Counted from the stretch's first letter, positions 7,756-16,283 are shown. The stretch is 64,000 nt of DNA from Micromonospora rifamycinica (GCF_900090265.1 NZ_LT607752.1:4904001-4968000); one strand, 5' to 3'. Numbers and translations are program-made. Notes: a model not told the origin generated them from the letters alone.

Positions 7756-8820
7756 GTGACCGATCTGGTACGGACGCGGAATCCGGTGGTGATGGGCGTC
7801 CTCAACGTCACGCCCGACTCTTTCTCCGACGGTGGTCGGTACGCCGATCTCGATGCCGCCGTCGCACACGGGGTGCGACTGCACGGCGAGGGCGCGCACC
7901 TGGTGGACGTGGGCGGCGAGTCCACCCGGCCGGGTGCCGACCGGGTCGACCCACGGACCGAGGCGGGCCGGGTGCTACCGGTGATCCGGGAACTCACCGC
8001 GGCCGGGGTGCCGGTCAGCATCGACACCACCCGGGCGTCGGTGGCCGAGGCGGCCGTCGCCGCCGGTGCCGTCGTGGTCAACGACGTCTCCGGTGGACTG
8101 GCCGATCCCGACATGGCCCGGGTGGCCCGTGACGCCGGCTGCCCCTGGGTGCTGATGCACTGGCGGGGGCACTCACGCGGGATGCGGGAACTGGCCAGCT
8201 ACACCGACGTGGTCGTCGACGTCCGGACCGAACTCGCCCAGCGGGTCGACGACGCGCTGGCCGCCGGGGTGGCCGCCGACCGCCTCGTGATCGACCCCGG
8301 GCTCGGCTTCGCCAAGACCGCCGCGCACAACTGGGAACTCAGCGCCCGCCTGCCGGAGCTGCTCACCCTCGGGCTGCCACTGCTCTTCGGCGCCAGCCGC
8401 AAGTCCTACCTTGGCCGGCTGCTCGCCGACCCGGACGGCACCCCGCGGGACACCGACGGCCGGGCGGCCGCCACCGTCGCCACCAGCGTGCTCGCCGTCG
8501 CCGCCGGCGCCTGGGGGGTCCGCGTGCACGACGTCCGGGGCACCGTCGACGCGCTCGCCGTCTGGTCGGCCACCGGCCGCCCCCGGCTCGCCGCCCCCAC
8601 CGGCACCCCCGGAGCGGATCCGACCGGCCGGGCCGTCGGACCGTCGGAGGCCGGCCGGGCCACCGGGGCGCTGGACCACGCCGGTTCGCCGAACGATGCC
8701 GGGTGGCCGGACCACACCGGGTCACCGGACAATGCCGGGCGGCCGGACAGCGCAGGGCGGCCCCCGCCGGACGGTGGGAACGACCCGGACCGGACCGTCC
8801 GGGGGAGGGCGGAGCGATGA
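7756..8820 (+). CDS. folP: Dihydropteroate synthase with repetitive C-terminal tail
   Basis: FolP condenses 6-hydroxymethyl-dihydropterin pyrophosphate with p-aminobenzoate to give dihydropteroate. The TIM-barrel signatures are clear: NVTPDSFSDGG at residues 17-27, DVGGESTRPG at 51-60, the D-P-G-L-G-F region near 180 and SRKSYLG at 214-220. The GTG at 7756 is chosen because it opens just before the conserved N-terminus and has a -10 element at leaderless distance. The enzyme domain ends near residue 280. A further 74 residues form a Gly/Pro/Asp-rich tail with short repeats not found in typical FolP. The stop overlaps folB as ATGA, so the two are translationally coupled. Confidence 0.95.
   Translation: MTDLVRTRNPVVMGVLNVTPDSFSDGGRYADLDAAVAHGVRLHGEGAHLVDVGGESTRPGADRVDPRTEAGRVLPVIRELTAAGVPVSIDTTRASVAEAAVAAGAVVVNDVSGGLADPDMARVARDAGCPWVLMHWRGHSRGMRELASYTDVVVDVRTELAQRVDDALAAGVAADRLVIDPGLGFAKTAAHNWELSARLPELLTLGLPLLFGASRKSYLGRLLADPDGTPRDTDGRAAATVATSVLAVAAGAWGVRVHDVRGTVDALAVWSATGRPRLAAPTGTPGADPTGRAVGPSEAGRATGALDHAGSPNDAGWPDHTGSPDNAGRPDSAGRPPPDGGNDPDRTVRGRAER
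8680..8763 (+). repeat. Short tandem repeat coding the folP tail
   Basis: Six- to seven-residue units of the form D-x-A-G-x-P-D are repeated about four times near residues 309-336 of FolP. The DNA repeats are imperfect (18-21 bases). Confidence 0.7.
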
Positions 8821-9176
8821 CCGACCGGATCACCCTGACCGGGCTGCGAGCCCGGGGCCGGCACGGCGTCTACGACTTCGAGCGGACGCAGGGCCAGGAG
8901 TTCGTGGTCGACGCCGTCCTCGAACTCGACCTCGCCCCGGCCGCCCGCTCCGACGAGGTGACCGACACCGTGCACTACGGCGAACTGGCGGAGCGGCTGG
9001 TCACGGTGCTCACCGGCGAGCCGGTCAACCTGATCGAGACGCTCGCCGACCGCCTGCTCGCGGTCTGTCTCGCCGAGCCGCTGGTCGCCGCGGCCACGAT
9101 CACGGTGCACAAGCCCGAGGCCCCGATTCCGCACACCTTCGCCGACGTGGCGGTCACCCTGCGGCGTACCCGGTGA
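8817..9176 (+). CDS. folB: Dihydroneopterin aldolase
   Basis: FolB cleaves 7,8-dihydroneopterin to 6-hydroxymethyl-dihydropterin and glycolaldehyde, upstream of FolK and FolP. The 119-residue length and the pattern GLRARGRHGVYDFER near the N-terminus, the SDEVTDTVHYGEL segment and the TVHKPEAPIPHTF segment with the catalytic lysine fit the family well. It starts with ATG inside the folP stop (ATGA) and its own stop overlaps the folK GTG (GTGA), giving a tightly coupled folP-folB-folK operon. Confidence 0.95.
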   Translation: MTDRITLTGLRARGRHGVYDFERTQGQEFVVDAVLELDLAPAARSDEVTDTVHYGELAERLVTVLTGEPVNLIETLADRLLAVCLAEPLVAAATITVHKPEAPIPHTFADVAVTLRRTR

Positions 9177-9700
9177 CCAGGGCGGTGCTGTCGATCGGCA
9201 GCAACCTGGGCGACCGGCTGGGCCACCTGCGCGCCGCGGTGACCGGCCTCGGCGAGGCGGTGCTGGTCGTCTCCGGCGTCTACGAGACGCCCCCCTGGGG
9301 GGACGCCGAGCAGCCGGCGTACCTGAACGCGGCGGTCATGGTCGCCGACCCCGCCGCGGCCCCGCGCGACTGGTTGGCCCGTGCCCACGCCGCCGAGCGG
9401 TCCGCCGGCCGGACGCGTGACCCGGCCCGCCGGTTCGGGCCGCGTACCCTCGACGTGGACGTCGTGGCCGTCTGGGACGACGCCGGTCGACCGGTGCTCA
9501 GCGACGAGCCCGAGCTGATCCTGCCGCATCCCCGCGCCCACCAGCGCGCCTTCGTGCTCCGACCGTGGATCGACATCGACCCGCACGGCCGGCTGGCCGG
9601 GCACGGCTGGCTCACCGACCTGCTCAACGCCGAACCGGTCGCCGGGGACGCCCTCGAACTGACCCCGCGTCCCGATCTTTCGTTAGAGTCGGATGTATGA
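9173..9700 (+). CDS. folK: HPPK: hydroxymethyl-dihydropterin pyrophosphokinase
   Basis: FolK transfers pyrophosphate from ATP to 6-hydroxymethyl-dihydropterin, making the substrate of FolP. The 175-residue protein has the N-terminal VLSIGSNLGDRLGHL, the YETPPWG segment and the RRFGPRTLDVDVV motif that binds Mg-ATP. The GTG at 9173 overlaps the folB stop. The 3' end carries the promoter of the next gene (TAGAGT at 9684-9689). Confidence 0.95.
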   Translation: MTRAVLSIGSNLGDRLGHLRAAVTGLGEAVLVVSGVYETPPWGDAEQPAYLNAAVMVADPAAAPRDWLARAHAAERSAGRTRDPARRFGPRTLDVDVVAVWDDAGRPVLSDEPELILPHPRAHQRAFVLRPWIDIDPHGRLAGHGWLTDLLNAEPVAGDALELTPRPDLSLESDV

Positions 9701-9719
9701 ACCAGTGGAGCCGGCCGGC

Positions 9720-10241
9720 ATGACGCAGCCCCGACCGCCCCGTGACCAGGAGCCGGACGGACCGAGGATGGGGCCCACCCGGTTCTCGACCCTGCTGGTC
9801 GCCGCGCTCGCCGCCGCCGCGGTGGCCTGGCTGCTGATCAGCAGCTTCTACTACAGCGGTACTCCCCGGCTGCCCTGGCTGCCGGTGGTCACCCTGGCGG
9901 CGCTCGCCGTGCTGGAGGCGTACGCGGCGGTCAACACCCGCAGCCGGATCGAGCGCAAGCCCGGCCGGGAACCGGTCAACCCGTTGCTGGTCGCCCGGTT
10001 CGTGGTGCTGGCCAAGGCGTCCGCGCTGGCCGGGGCGATCTTCCTCGGTTTCTACGCCGGGCTGACCGGCTGGCTCTTCGCCGAGCCGACCAACGCCGCG
10101 ATCGAGGACCGGCCGGCCGCCGGGGCCGGCGCGCTCGCCTCCCTGGCGCTGGTCGCCGCCGCGCTCTGGCTCGAACGCTCCTGCCGGGTTCCCGAGTCCG
10201 AGGACGACGTCGACGACCGGCAGGACCGCCCCGGGCGCTGA
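9720..10241 (+). CDS. DUF3180 family membrane protein
   Basis: The 173-residue protein has four hydrophobic helices (about residues 22-42, 52-70, 95-118 and 136-155) and a charged C-terminus rich in Asp. A DUF3180 protein follows folK in many actinobacteria, including Mycobacterium, so order supports the assignment; its function is unknown. ATG at 9720 is preferred because GGAG lies nine bases upstream and a TAGAGT -10 element inside folK would give a short leader. An ATG at 9693 overlapping the folK stop is the alternative. Confidence 0.8.
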   Translation: MTQPRPPRDQEPDGPRMGPTRFSTLLVAALAAAAVAWLLISSFYYSGTPRLPWLPVVTLAALAVLEAYAAVNTRSRIERKPGREPVNPLLVARFVVLAKASALAGAIFLGFYAGLTGWLFAEPTNAAIEDRPAAGAGALASLALVAAALWLERSCRVPESEDDVDDRQDRPGR

Positions 10242-10342
10242 CCGAGGGGTTACGTCCGGCCCTGCGCGCAGGTACGGTGCCTGGCGACCGGAGAACAGTC
10301 AGCCGTCGCCGGGGACGGCCGGTCACCTGGGAGGCGCACCGC

Positions 10343-11557
10343 ATGGTGTACGACGATCCGGGCCGGGCCGCATCGGCAGAGGTGCCCGGGGCCGCGGCGG
10401 AGAACGTCTTCGACGATCCGGCGCAGGGCGAACCGGGCCGGGACCGGCTCGGCGTGCACGTGGCCTGGGAACTGGTCCTGCTGGTGGCGCTCGCGGCGCT
10501 GGCGTACCTGCTCTGGCGGGAGGACCCCGACGCGCTGCGCGGGGACGGTCTGCGGCGGCTGCTCGTCGACGCGGTCGCGCTCGGTCTGCTGGTCGTGGCC
10601 GCCGGGCTGAGCCTGCGCACCGCCGCGGTGAACCTGGCCATCGGTCCGGTCGCCCTGGCTGCCGCGCTGCACTTCGCCGAGCAGGGCGACCGGGGCATGT
10701 CGACGGCGCTCGTCCCGGCCCTGGTCGCCGCCGCCCTGGGCGGGCTGGCCCTGGCCTGGACGGTGGTGGTGCTGCACGTCCCCGGCTGGGCGGCCAGCCT
10801 CGCCGCCGCCGCCGGGATGATCGTCTGGATCGAACGGTGGAAACTGCCGGTGGCGGTGCAGGCCGACTACGACCCCCGGCGCAACGCCTACTACCTCTTC
10901 GCCGGCTTCGCCGCGGTGGCCGTCCTGCTCGGAGCGTTCGGCGCGATCCGGACGGTGCGCCGGCTGGTCGGCCGGTTCCGTCCGGTCGCCGATCCGGCCC
11001 GGCGGCGCGGGATGGCCGCCGCCCTGGTGACCGCTGCCGCGTTGACCACCTCCACCGTGCTCGCCATGCTCGCCGGGGTGCTCGTCGCCGCCAACGGGAC
11101 CGGGCCGGTGACACCGGGGTCGGGACTGGACTGGACGGTGCTCGCGGTGGGCGCGTCCCTGCTCGGCGGTACCAGCGCGTACGGCCGGCGCGGTGGCATC
11201 TTCGGTGCCCTGCTCGCGGTCGCGCTGGTGGTGACCTATCTGGCCTGGGCGGCCGAGACCGGTGCCGCGACCGACCGCTGGGCCGTCGGTGGGGTGGCGC
11301 TGGCCGCCGGCCTGCTGGTAACCCGGATGGTCGAGACGTACGGCCGGCCGCGTACCGCCCGGGGCGAGCCGGTCGAACTGCCGCCGGTGCGGGACGGGGC
11401 GATCAGCTCCGGTTGGTCGATGCCCCCGGCGGGTGAGGCGCGCAACTGGACCCCGGCGCTGCCGGAGCGGACGGCCGACACCGACACCCCGCCCGACCCC
11501 TGGGAGGCCCCCCGGTGGCAGCGTGACCCGCCCCGCTGGGACACCGGCGACCGGTGA
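10343..11557 (+). CDS. Orphan RbsC-like ABC permease domain protein
   Basis: The 404-residue protein has about nine or ten hydrophobic segments between residues 40 and 335, then a hydrophilic Pro/Trp/Arg-rich tail. The segment GASLLGGTSAYGRRGGIFGALL near residue 280 matches the conserved loop of BPD_transp_2 sugar/branched amino acid ABC permeases (RbsC, LivH type). No ATPase or binding protein lies beside it, so it is either a permease with distant partners or a repurposed membrane protein. ATG at 10343 is chosen because GGGAGG precedes it at seven bases. It is the large Ala-rich membrane gene between DUF3180 and the following block; what it transports is unknown. Confidence 0.65.
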   Translation: MVYDDPGRAASAEVPGAAAENVFDDPAQGEPGRDRLGVHVAWELVLLVALAALAYLLWREDPDALRGDGLRRLLVDAVALGLLVVAAGLSLRTAAVNLAIGPVALAAALHFAEQGDRGMSTALVPALVAAALGGLALAWTVVVLHVPGWAASLAAAAGMIVWIERWKLPVAVQADYDPRRNAYYLFAGFAAVAVLLGAFGAIRTVRRLVGRFRPVADPARRRGMAAALVTAAALTTSTVLAMLAGVLVAANGTGPVTPGSGLDWTVLAVGASLLGGTSAYGRRGGIFGALLAVALVVTYLAWAAETGAATDRWAVGGVALAAGLLVTRMVETYGRPRTARGEPVELPPVRDGAISSGWSMPPAGEARNWTPALPERTADTDTPPDPWEAPRWQRDPPRWDTGDR

Positions 11558-11685
11558 TCCGCCGCCGTCCGGTGGATGCCCGGGCGGGTCGGTCCGCGCC
11601 CCCGGCCGGGCCGCGCCCGGTGACCGGGCGGCGGGGACGCGGTGCGCCCGGGCGCGGACGACGGGCCGGGGAGGATCTCGCCGGT

Positions 11686-11691
11686 TAGGCT
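11686..11691 (+). promoter_or_regulatory. -10 element (TAGGCT), leaderless start at 11699
   Basis: TAGGCT lies seven bases before the ATG with no ribosome site, the usual layout of leaderless actinobacterial genes. Confidence 0.5.
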
Positions 11692-11698
11692 CGCGGGC

Positions 11699-12004
11699 AT
11701 GACCGAGACTCCTTCCGCCGGCACCGGCCACACCTTCGACCAGCTCGACGTACTCTCCACCGAGGAGTTGCGGGAGCGGGCCTTCGCGCGGGCGCGGGAG
11801 CGACGCGACGTCGGGTTCTTCTGGTCGGTGCTGCGGCACCTGCCGAACGCCGACGAGGCCGCCGCCCTGGACGGGGCGCCGAACTCGGTCGGACCGACCA
11901 TCGACGAGGCGGCGGCGTTGTGGCGGGAGCTGACCGGCCACGGTTACGAGGAGTCCGCGCCGCTGCTGCGGGCGGCGTTCATCGACTACCTGATGAAGCA
12001 CTGA
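11699..12004 (+). CDS. Small conserved-looking acidic protein
   Basis: I do not recognise this 101-residue protein. It is soluble and rich in Ala, Glu and Arg, begins METPSAG-like after the start, has a predicted helix LSTEELRERAFARARERRD at about residues 20-38, and contains FFWSVLRHLPNADEAAALDG and a C-terminal IDYLMKH. The coding pattern (third-position GC, no charge runs of shadow type) and the leaderless -10 make it a real gene. It precedes a small membrane protein gene. Confidence 0.7.
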   Translation: MTETPSAGTGHTFDQLDVLSTEELRERAFARARERRDVGFFWSVLRHLPNADEAAALDGAPNSVGPTIDEAAALWRELTGHGYEESAPLLRAAFIDYLMKH

Positions 12005-12096
12005 CCGGCCGCGCCGCCGGTTGGCGGGAGAGGTTCGCCGGCCGGGACGGGTCGGGAACCTCCCGCCGCACGGCCCGCACCCGACGCCCCCGGACC

Positions 12097-12570
12097 GTGC
12101 GGGGCTACGGCACCGCCGCCGGCACCGGCACCGTCGCCGCACTCATCCTCGTCGGTGTCTGCGGCAGTCCCTGGTACGTCGGCTGGGCCGAGGACCACAC
12201 CGACCCGAACTCCGCCGGTGGCTGGTACCTGCGGCTGCTCGCCTGGCCGGCCTGGCGGGTCGACCCGGCGGACCCGGACCACGGGGTGCTCGCCACCGAC
12301 CTGCGGGCCATCCTGTTGCTGGTGTCCGCCGCGGCGCTGCTCTACCTGCTGCCGGTCGGCCAGGTGGCCCGGGTGCCGGGTTCGGCCAGCCAGTTCTTCT
12401 CCGGCTGGGCGGCGTACACCCTGGCCGGGGCGGCGGCCACCCTGCTGGCGGCGCTGCTCACCGCGGACGGCCCGCTCCAGGCCGCCTTCGAGACCACCGC
12501 CACCGGTGCCGGCTACGGCTTCTTCGCCGGCTGGATCATCGGCCTGGCCAGCCTGGGAGGCCGGGCCTGA
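12097..12570 (+). CDS. Small four-helix membrane protein, start uncertain
   Basis: The 157-residue frame encodes hydrophobic helices at about residues 6-24, 68-86, 97-118 and 128-152. I do not recognise a family. Trp/Tyr-rich loops (SPWYVGWAED, GGWYLRLLAWPAW) follow the first helix. GTG at 12097 is used because it opens just before that helix; the frame is open further upstream to the stop of the previous gene but has no ATG or GTG with a ribosome site there. It converges with the transporter ATPase gene on the other strand. Confidence 0.55.
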   Translation: MRGYGTAAGTGTVAALILVGVCGSPWYVGWAEDHTDPNSAGGWYLRLLAWPAWRVDPADPDHGVLATDLRAILLLVSAAALLYLLPVGQVARVPGSASQFFSGWAAYTLAGAAATLLAALLTADGPLQAAFETTATGAGYGFFAGWIIGLASLGGRA

Positions 12571-12678
12571 GCCTGCCGGTCCCGATGCGCGGGCCGCCCG
12601 GGGGGCGATCCGTGCTGCCGCTGCCGGACCGGGCATCCGGACCCGGCCGGCACACCGACCCGGACGCCGACCGGCCGG

Positions 12679-13686
12679 CTAGCTGCCGGGCTGCCCGAGG
12701 TCGAGCACCCGGGCCCGGCTGAGCGTGCCGGCGGGGCGACCGTCGGCGGTGACCACGACCGCGTCCGTGCCGGCGGTCAGCATGGCGGCCAGCGCGTCGT
12801 ACGCCGACCGGCCCAGCGGCAGCTCCGGCAGGGTGGCGTCGGTGACGGTGGCGTCGGCCTCCCCGTCGAGCACCTCCCGGGTGACCGGGGTGACCGCCAG
12901 CCGGCGGATGCCCCGGTCCGCGCCGACGAACTCCCGGACGAACGGCGAGGCGGGCGTGCCGAGCAGGGCCGCCGGGGTGTCGTACTGCTCCAGCCGCCCC
13001 CCTTCGGAGAGCACCGCGATCCGGTCACCCAACCGGACCGCCTCGTCCAGGTCGTGGGTGACCAGCACGATGGTCTTGCGGACCTCGGCTTGGAGCCGGA
13101 GGAACTCCTCCTGCAACCGGGTCCGCACGATCGGGTCGACGGCGGAGAACGGCTCGTCCATCAGGAGCACCACCGGGTCGGCGGCCAGTGCCCGGGCCAC
13201 CCCGACCCGCTGCCGCTGCCCGCCGGAGAGCTCGTGCGGGTAGCGGCGTCCGAACTGGGCCGGGTCCAGCCCGACGAGCTCCAGCAGCTCGCCGCTGCGC
13301 CGTCGGATCCGCTCCTTCGGCCAGCCGAGCAGCCGGGGTACGGTGCCGACGTTGGTGGTCACCGTCTGGTGCGGGAACAGCCCCACGTTCTGGATCACGT
13401 AGCCGATGCGCCGTCGCAGTTTCACCGGGTCGACCCGGGTGATGTCCTCGTCGCCGAGCAGGATCCGGCCGCCGGTCGGCTCGATCAGCCGGTTGACCAT
13501 CCGCAGCACTGTCGACTTGCCGCAGCCGGACGGGCCGATCAGCACCACCAGCTCGCCGGCGGTCACCTCCAGGCTCAGTTCGCGGACCGCCTCGGTGCCG
13601 TCCGGGTACCGCTTGCGGATGCCGTCCAGCCTGATCGAGGCGGCGCTGTGTCCTGCGTCGCCGGTGCCCCCGGGGGTAACGTCCAC
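12679..13686 (-). CDS. Osmoprotectant ABC transporter ATP-binding protein
   Basis: This OpuCA/ProV-type ATPase powers uptake of glycine betaine, choline or carnitine-like solutes. The 335 residues show Walker A GPSGCGKST, Q-loop IQNVGLFPHQT, signature LSGGQRQRV, Walker B VVLLMDEPFSAVDP and the H-loop VLVTHDLDEA. The C-terminal about 60 residues resemble one CBS-type unit. GTG at 13686 has GGAAGG four bases upstream. The permeases and binding protein are on the opposite strand, starting only 3 bases away, so the transporter is expressed from a divergent promoter pair. Solute identity is inferred from family. Confidence 0.9.
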   Translation of the reverse strand: MDVTPGGTGDAGHSAASIRLDGIRKRYPDGTEAVRELSLEVTAGELVVLIGPSGCGKSTVLRMVNRLIEPTGGRILLGDEDITRVDPVKLRRRIGYVIQNVGLFPHQTVTTNVGTVPRLLGWPKERIRRRSGELLELVGLDPAQFGRRYPHELSGGQRQRVGVARALAADPVVLLMDEPFSAVDPIVRTRLQEEFLRLQAEVRKTIVLVTHDLDEAVRLGDRIAVLSEGGRLEQYDTPAALLGTPASPFVREFVGADRGIRRLAVTPVTREVLDGEADATVTDATLPELPLGRSAYDALAAMLTAGTDAVVVTADGRPAGTLSRARVLDLGQPGS

Positions 13687-13707
13687 GTGTGTCCTTCCAC
13701 CTGAGTT
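13677..13707. promoter_or_regulatory. Overlapping divergent promoters of the osmoprotectant transporter
   Basis: On the plus strand TAACGT at 13677-13682 ends six bases before the GTG at 13689, a leaderless layout. On the minus strand TAACTC at 13702-13707 would start a transcript just upstream of the ATPase gene. Each promoter lies inside the other gene's start region. Confidence 0.45.
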
Positions 13708-14375
13708 ACCGGGCCGAGCCGGGTAATCCGTGGTTCTCCTGGCAGTACGTGCGGGACAACTCTGACACCATTCTCGCTGCGGTGCGCGAGCACGCCTCGT
13801 TGACCGGTCGGGCGGTGCTGCTCGCCGCCCTGGTCGCCCTGCCGCTGGCGGTGCTGGCCTACTGGTACCGGCGGCTGACCGGCCCGATTCTCGCACTGGC
13901 GGGGGTGCTGTACACGGTCCCCTCCCTGGCCCTGTTCGCGTTCATCGCCCCCTACCTGGGCATCGGCGCGGTGACCGTGCTGACCGTGGTGGTGCTGTAC
14001 GCCCTGCTGGTGATCGTCCGCAACGCGGTGGCCGGGCTGAACCAGGTCCCCCCGGAGGTCCGCGACGCCGCCGAGGGCATGGGGTACGGCCGGTGGGCGC
14101 GGTTGTTCCGGGTCGACCTGCCGCTGGCCCTGCCCGGCATCCTCACCGGCGTACGACTGGCCACCGTCTCGACGGTGGCGCTGGTCACCGTCGGGGTGGT
14201 GATCGGTCGGGGCGGCCTGGGGCAGTTGATCTTCGCCGGGTTCCAGAACAACTTCTACAAGGCCCAGATCATGACGGGTACGGTGCTCTGCGTCCTGTTG
14301 GCCCTGGTGCTGGACCTGATCCTGGCCGGCGTGGGTCGCCTACTCACCCCCTGGCTAAGGAGCCGACCCCGATGA
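13689..14375 (+). CDS. Osmoprotectant ABC transporter permease, first copy
   Basis: The 228-residue protein has an N-terminal WFSWQYVRDN segment and about six membrane helices from residue 37 on. The EAA loop, DAAEGMGYGRWARLFRVDLPLALPG split across residues 118-142, contacts the ATPase. This is an OpuCB-type MetI-fold permease. GTG at 13689 is used because of the leaderless -10; a GTG at 13748 is possible. It is followed after 28 bases by the second permease. Confidence 0.9.
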   Translation: MSFHLSYRAEPGNPWFSWQYVRDNSDTILAAVREHASLTGRAVLLAALVALPLAVLAYWYRRLTGPILALAGVLYTVPSLALFAFIAPYLGIGAVTVLTVVVLYALLVIVRNAVAGLNQVPPEVRDAAEGMGYGRWARLFRVDLPLALPGILTGVRLATVSTVALVTVGVVIGRGGLGQLIFAGFQNNFYKAQIMTGTVLCVLLALVLDLILAGVGRLLTPWLRSRPR

Positions 14376-14403
14376 CCCCCGCAGTGGCGAAGGGAACGGT
14401 CCG

Positions 14404-15126
14404 GTGAATCCGGTGCAGCAGGCGGTGGTCTGGCTCAACGATCCGCTGAACTGGACCAACCCGGGTGGCGTGCTGGACCGGATCGGGGAGCACCTGAGCA
14501 TGTCCGCCGCGGCGGTGCTGCTGGGTTGCCTGGTGGCCTGGCCGGTCGGCCTCTGGCTGGGGCACTCGGGACGCGGCGGTGGCGCGGTCGTGCTGATCTC
14601 CAACCTGACCCTGTCCATCCCGACCCTGGCGCTGTTGACCATCCTGCCGTTGACCTTCCTCGGCTTCGGCCGTCCCTCGGTGGTGGTCGCGCTGGCCGTC
14701 TTCGCGGTGCCGCCGCTGCTGGCCAACGCGTACACCGGGGTGCGGCAGGCCGACCCGGAGGCCCGGGACGCGGCGCGCGGGATGGGGTTGTCCGGGTGGC
14801 AGGTGCTGCACCGGGTGGAGCTGCCACTGGCGGTGCCGTACCTGGCCGCCGGGTTCCGGACGGCTGCCGTGCAGGTGGTGGCGACGGCGGCGCTGGCGTC
14901 GTTCGTCAACGGCGGCGGCCTGGGGCAGATCATCCGGGCCGGCTTCGGGCTGGACATCGCGGCCGGTGGCGGGCAGATCATCGCCGGTGGGGTGCTGGTG
15001 GCCGGGCTGGCGCTGGCGGCGGAGGGGGTGTTGGCGCTGGTCGAGCGGGTGGTGACGCCGCGACCGCTGCGGCGAGCCCGCCCGGGGGCCGACCGCCGGG
15101 CGGCGGACGCCACGGCGGGAAATTGA
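14404..15126 (+). CDS. Osmoprotectant ABC transporter permease, second copy
   Basis: The 240-residue protein is an OpuCD-type permease paralogous to the previous gene. It opens with VVWLNDPLNWTNPGG, has about six helices and carries the EAA-loop segment ARGMGLSGWQVLHRVELPLA. Two different permeases probably form a heterodimeric channel. GTG at 14404 lies 28 bases after the first permease, in the same operon as the binding lipoprotein. Confidence 0.9.
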   Translation: MNPVQQAVVWLNDPLNWTNPGGVLDRIGEHLSMSAAAVLLGCLVAWPVGLWLGHSGRGGGAVVLISNLTLSIPTLALLTILPLTFLGFGRPSVVVALAVFAVPPLLANAYTGVRQADPEARDAARGMGLSGWQVLHRVELPLAVPYLAAGFRTAAVQVVATAALASFVNGGGLGQIIRAGFGLDIAAGGGQIIAGGVLVAGLALAAEGVLALVERVVTPRPLRRARPGADRRAADATAGN

Positions 15127-15278
15127 TCTGCCGCGTGACGATCAGGTGACGAAAGTCCCGCTGAGTTTGTCGGTCGGTCCTGGAGGATATTGGCTGGAAC
15201 TTGCGGGCGGCGACCGTCGCCCGTCGGACACGCGGCCGGCCCTGTTCGGGCCGCGCCGGGACACGGAAGGCGGGCGCG

Positions 15279-16283
15279 ATGCGCGCACGGACACGGCTGG
15301 CGGTAGGCGCGGTGGGCGCCCTGACCATGGCGGGTCTGTTGACCGGGTGCGGGGACGCCGGTTCGTCCGGCACCGACGCTCCGGAGCAGGGGGCGAGCGG
15401 CGCGGGCTGTGCCCCGGTCGCCGGTGAGCAGCTGGTCGTCCTCGACGACGACAAGAAGCTCCAGAACACTGACAACATCATCCCGGCGGTCAACGCCAAG
15501 GTGGCGAACCCGCAGCTCCTCGCCGCTCTGGACAAGGTCTCCGCCGCGCTGGACACGCCGAAGCTGATCGCCCTCAACAAGGCGGTCGACGTGGACCGCA
15601 AGACGCCGAAGTCGGCGGCCGAGGAGTTCGCCGCCACCACGGGCCTGACCACCGGCATCGCCAAGGGGCCGGGCGGGCCGATCGTCGTCGGGGCCGGCAA
15701 CTTCTCCGAGAGCCAGACCCTGGCCGAGCTGTACAACATCGCCCTGACCGCGGCCGGCTACCAGGTCAAGGTGCAGCAGATCGGCAACCGCGAGCTGTAC
15801 GGGCCGAGCCTAAAGAAGGGCGAGATCCAGGTCGTCCCGGAGTACGCGGCGACCATGGCCGAGTTCCTGAACACCAAGGCCAACGGCAAGGACGCCACCC
15901 CGGTCTCCTCGCCGGAGCTGGACAAGACGGTCAGCGCGCTGAAGTCCGAGGGCGACAAGGCGGGCCTGACCTTCGGCACCCCGTCCGCCGCCCAGGACCA
16001 GAACGCCTTCGCGGTGACCAAGGCGTTCGCCGACAAGTACGCCCTGAAGACCCTCTCCGACCTGGCCGCCAAGTGCTCCGGCAAGGAGACCGTGCTGGCC
16101 GGCCCGCCGGAGTGCCCGCAGCGGCCGAAGTGCCAGGCCGGTCTGGTCGAGGTCTACGACTTCAAGGCCGGTTCCTTCAGCTCGCTGGACGCCGGTGGTC
16201 CGCAGACCAAGAACGCGCTCAAGACCGGCACGGCCAGCGTCGGCCTGGTCTTCTCGTCCGACGGCGCGCTCGCGACCGGCTGA
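15279..16283 (+). CDS. Osmoprotectant-binding lipoprotein, apparently circularly permuted
   Basis: The protein (334 residues) is exported as a lipoprotein: the signal ends at LLTGC with Cys24. It belongs to the OpuAC/ProX-like quaternary-amine binding family, but the order of its parts is unusual. Residues about 51-123 (LVVLDDDKKLQNTDNIIPAV through KSAAEEFAATTGL) correspond to the segment that normally ends these proteins. The normal N-terminal start, IVVGAGNFSESQTLAELY, follows at about 135. The C-terminus stops at SVGLVFSSDGALATG, where the usual protein would continue into LVVLEDDK. GGAAGG eight bases upstream supports ATG 15279. Last gene of the transporter operon. Confidence 0.88.
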   Translation: MRARTRLAVGAVGALTMAGLLTGCGDAGSSGTDAPEQGASGAGCAPVAGEQLVVLDDDKKLQNTDNIIPAVNAKVANPQLLAALDKVSAALDTPKLIALNKAVDVDRKTPKSAAEEFAATTGLTTGIAKGPGGPIVVGAGNFSESQTLAELYNIALTAAGYQVKVQQIGNRELYGPSLKKGEIQVVPEYAATMAEFLNTKANGKDATPVSSPELDKTVSALKSEGDKAGLTFGTPSAAQDQNAFAVTKAFADKYALKTLSDLAAKCSGKETVLAGPPECPQRPKCQAGLVEVYDFKAGSFSSLDAGGPQTKNALKTGTASVGLVFSSDGALATG

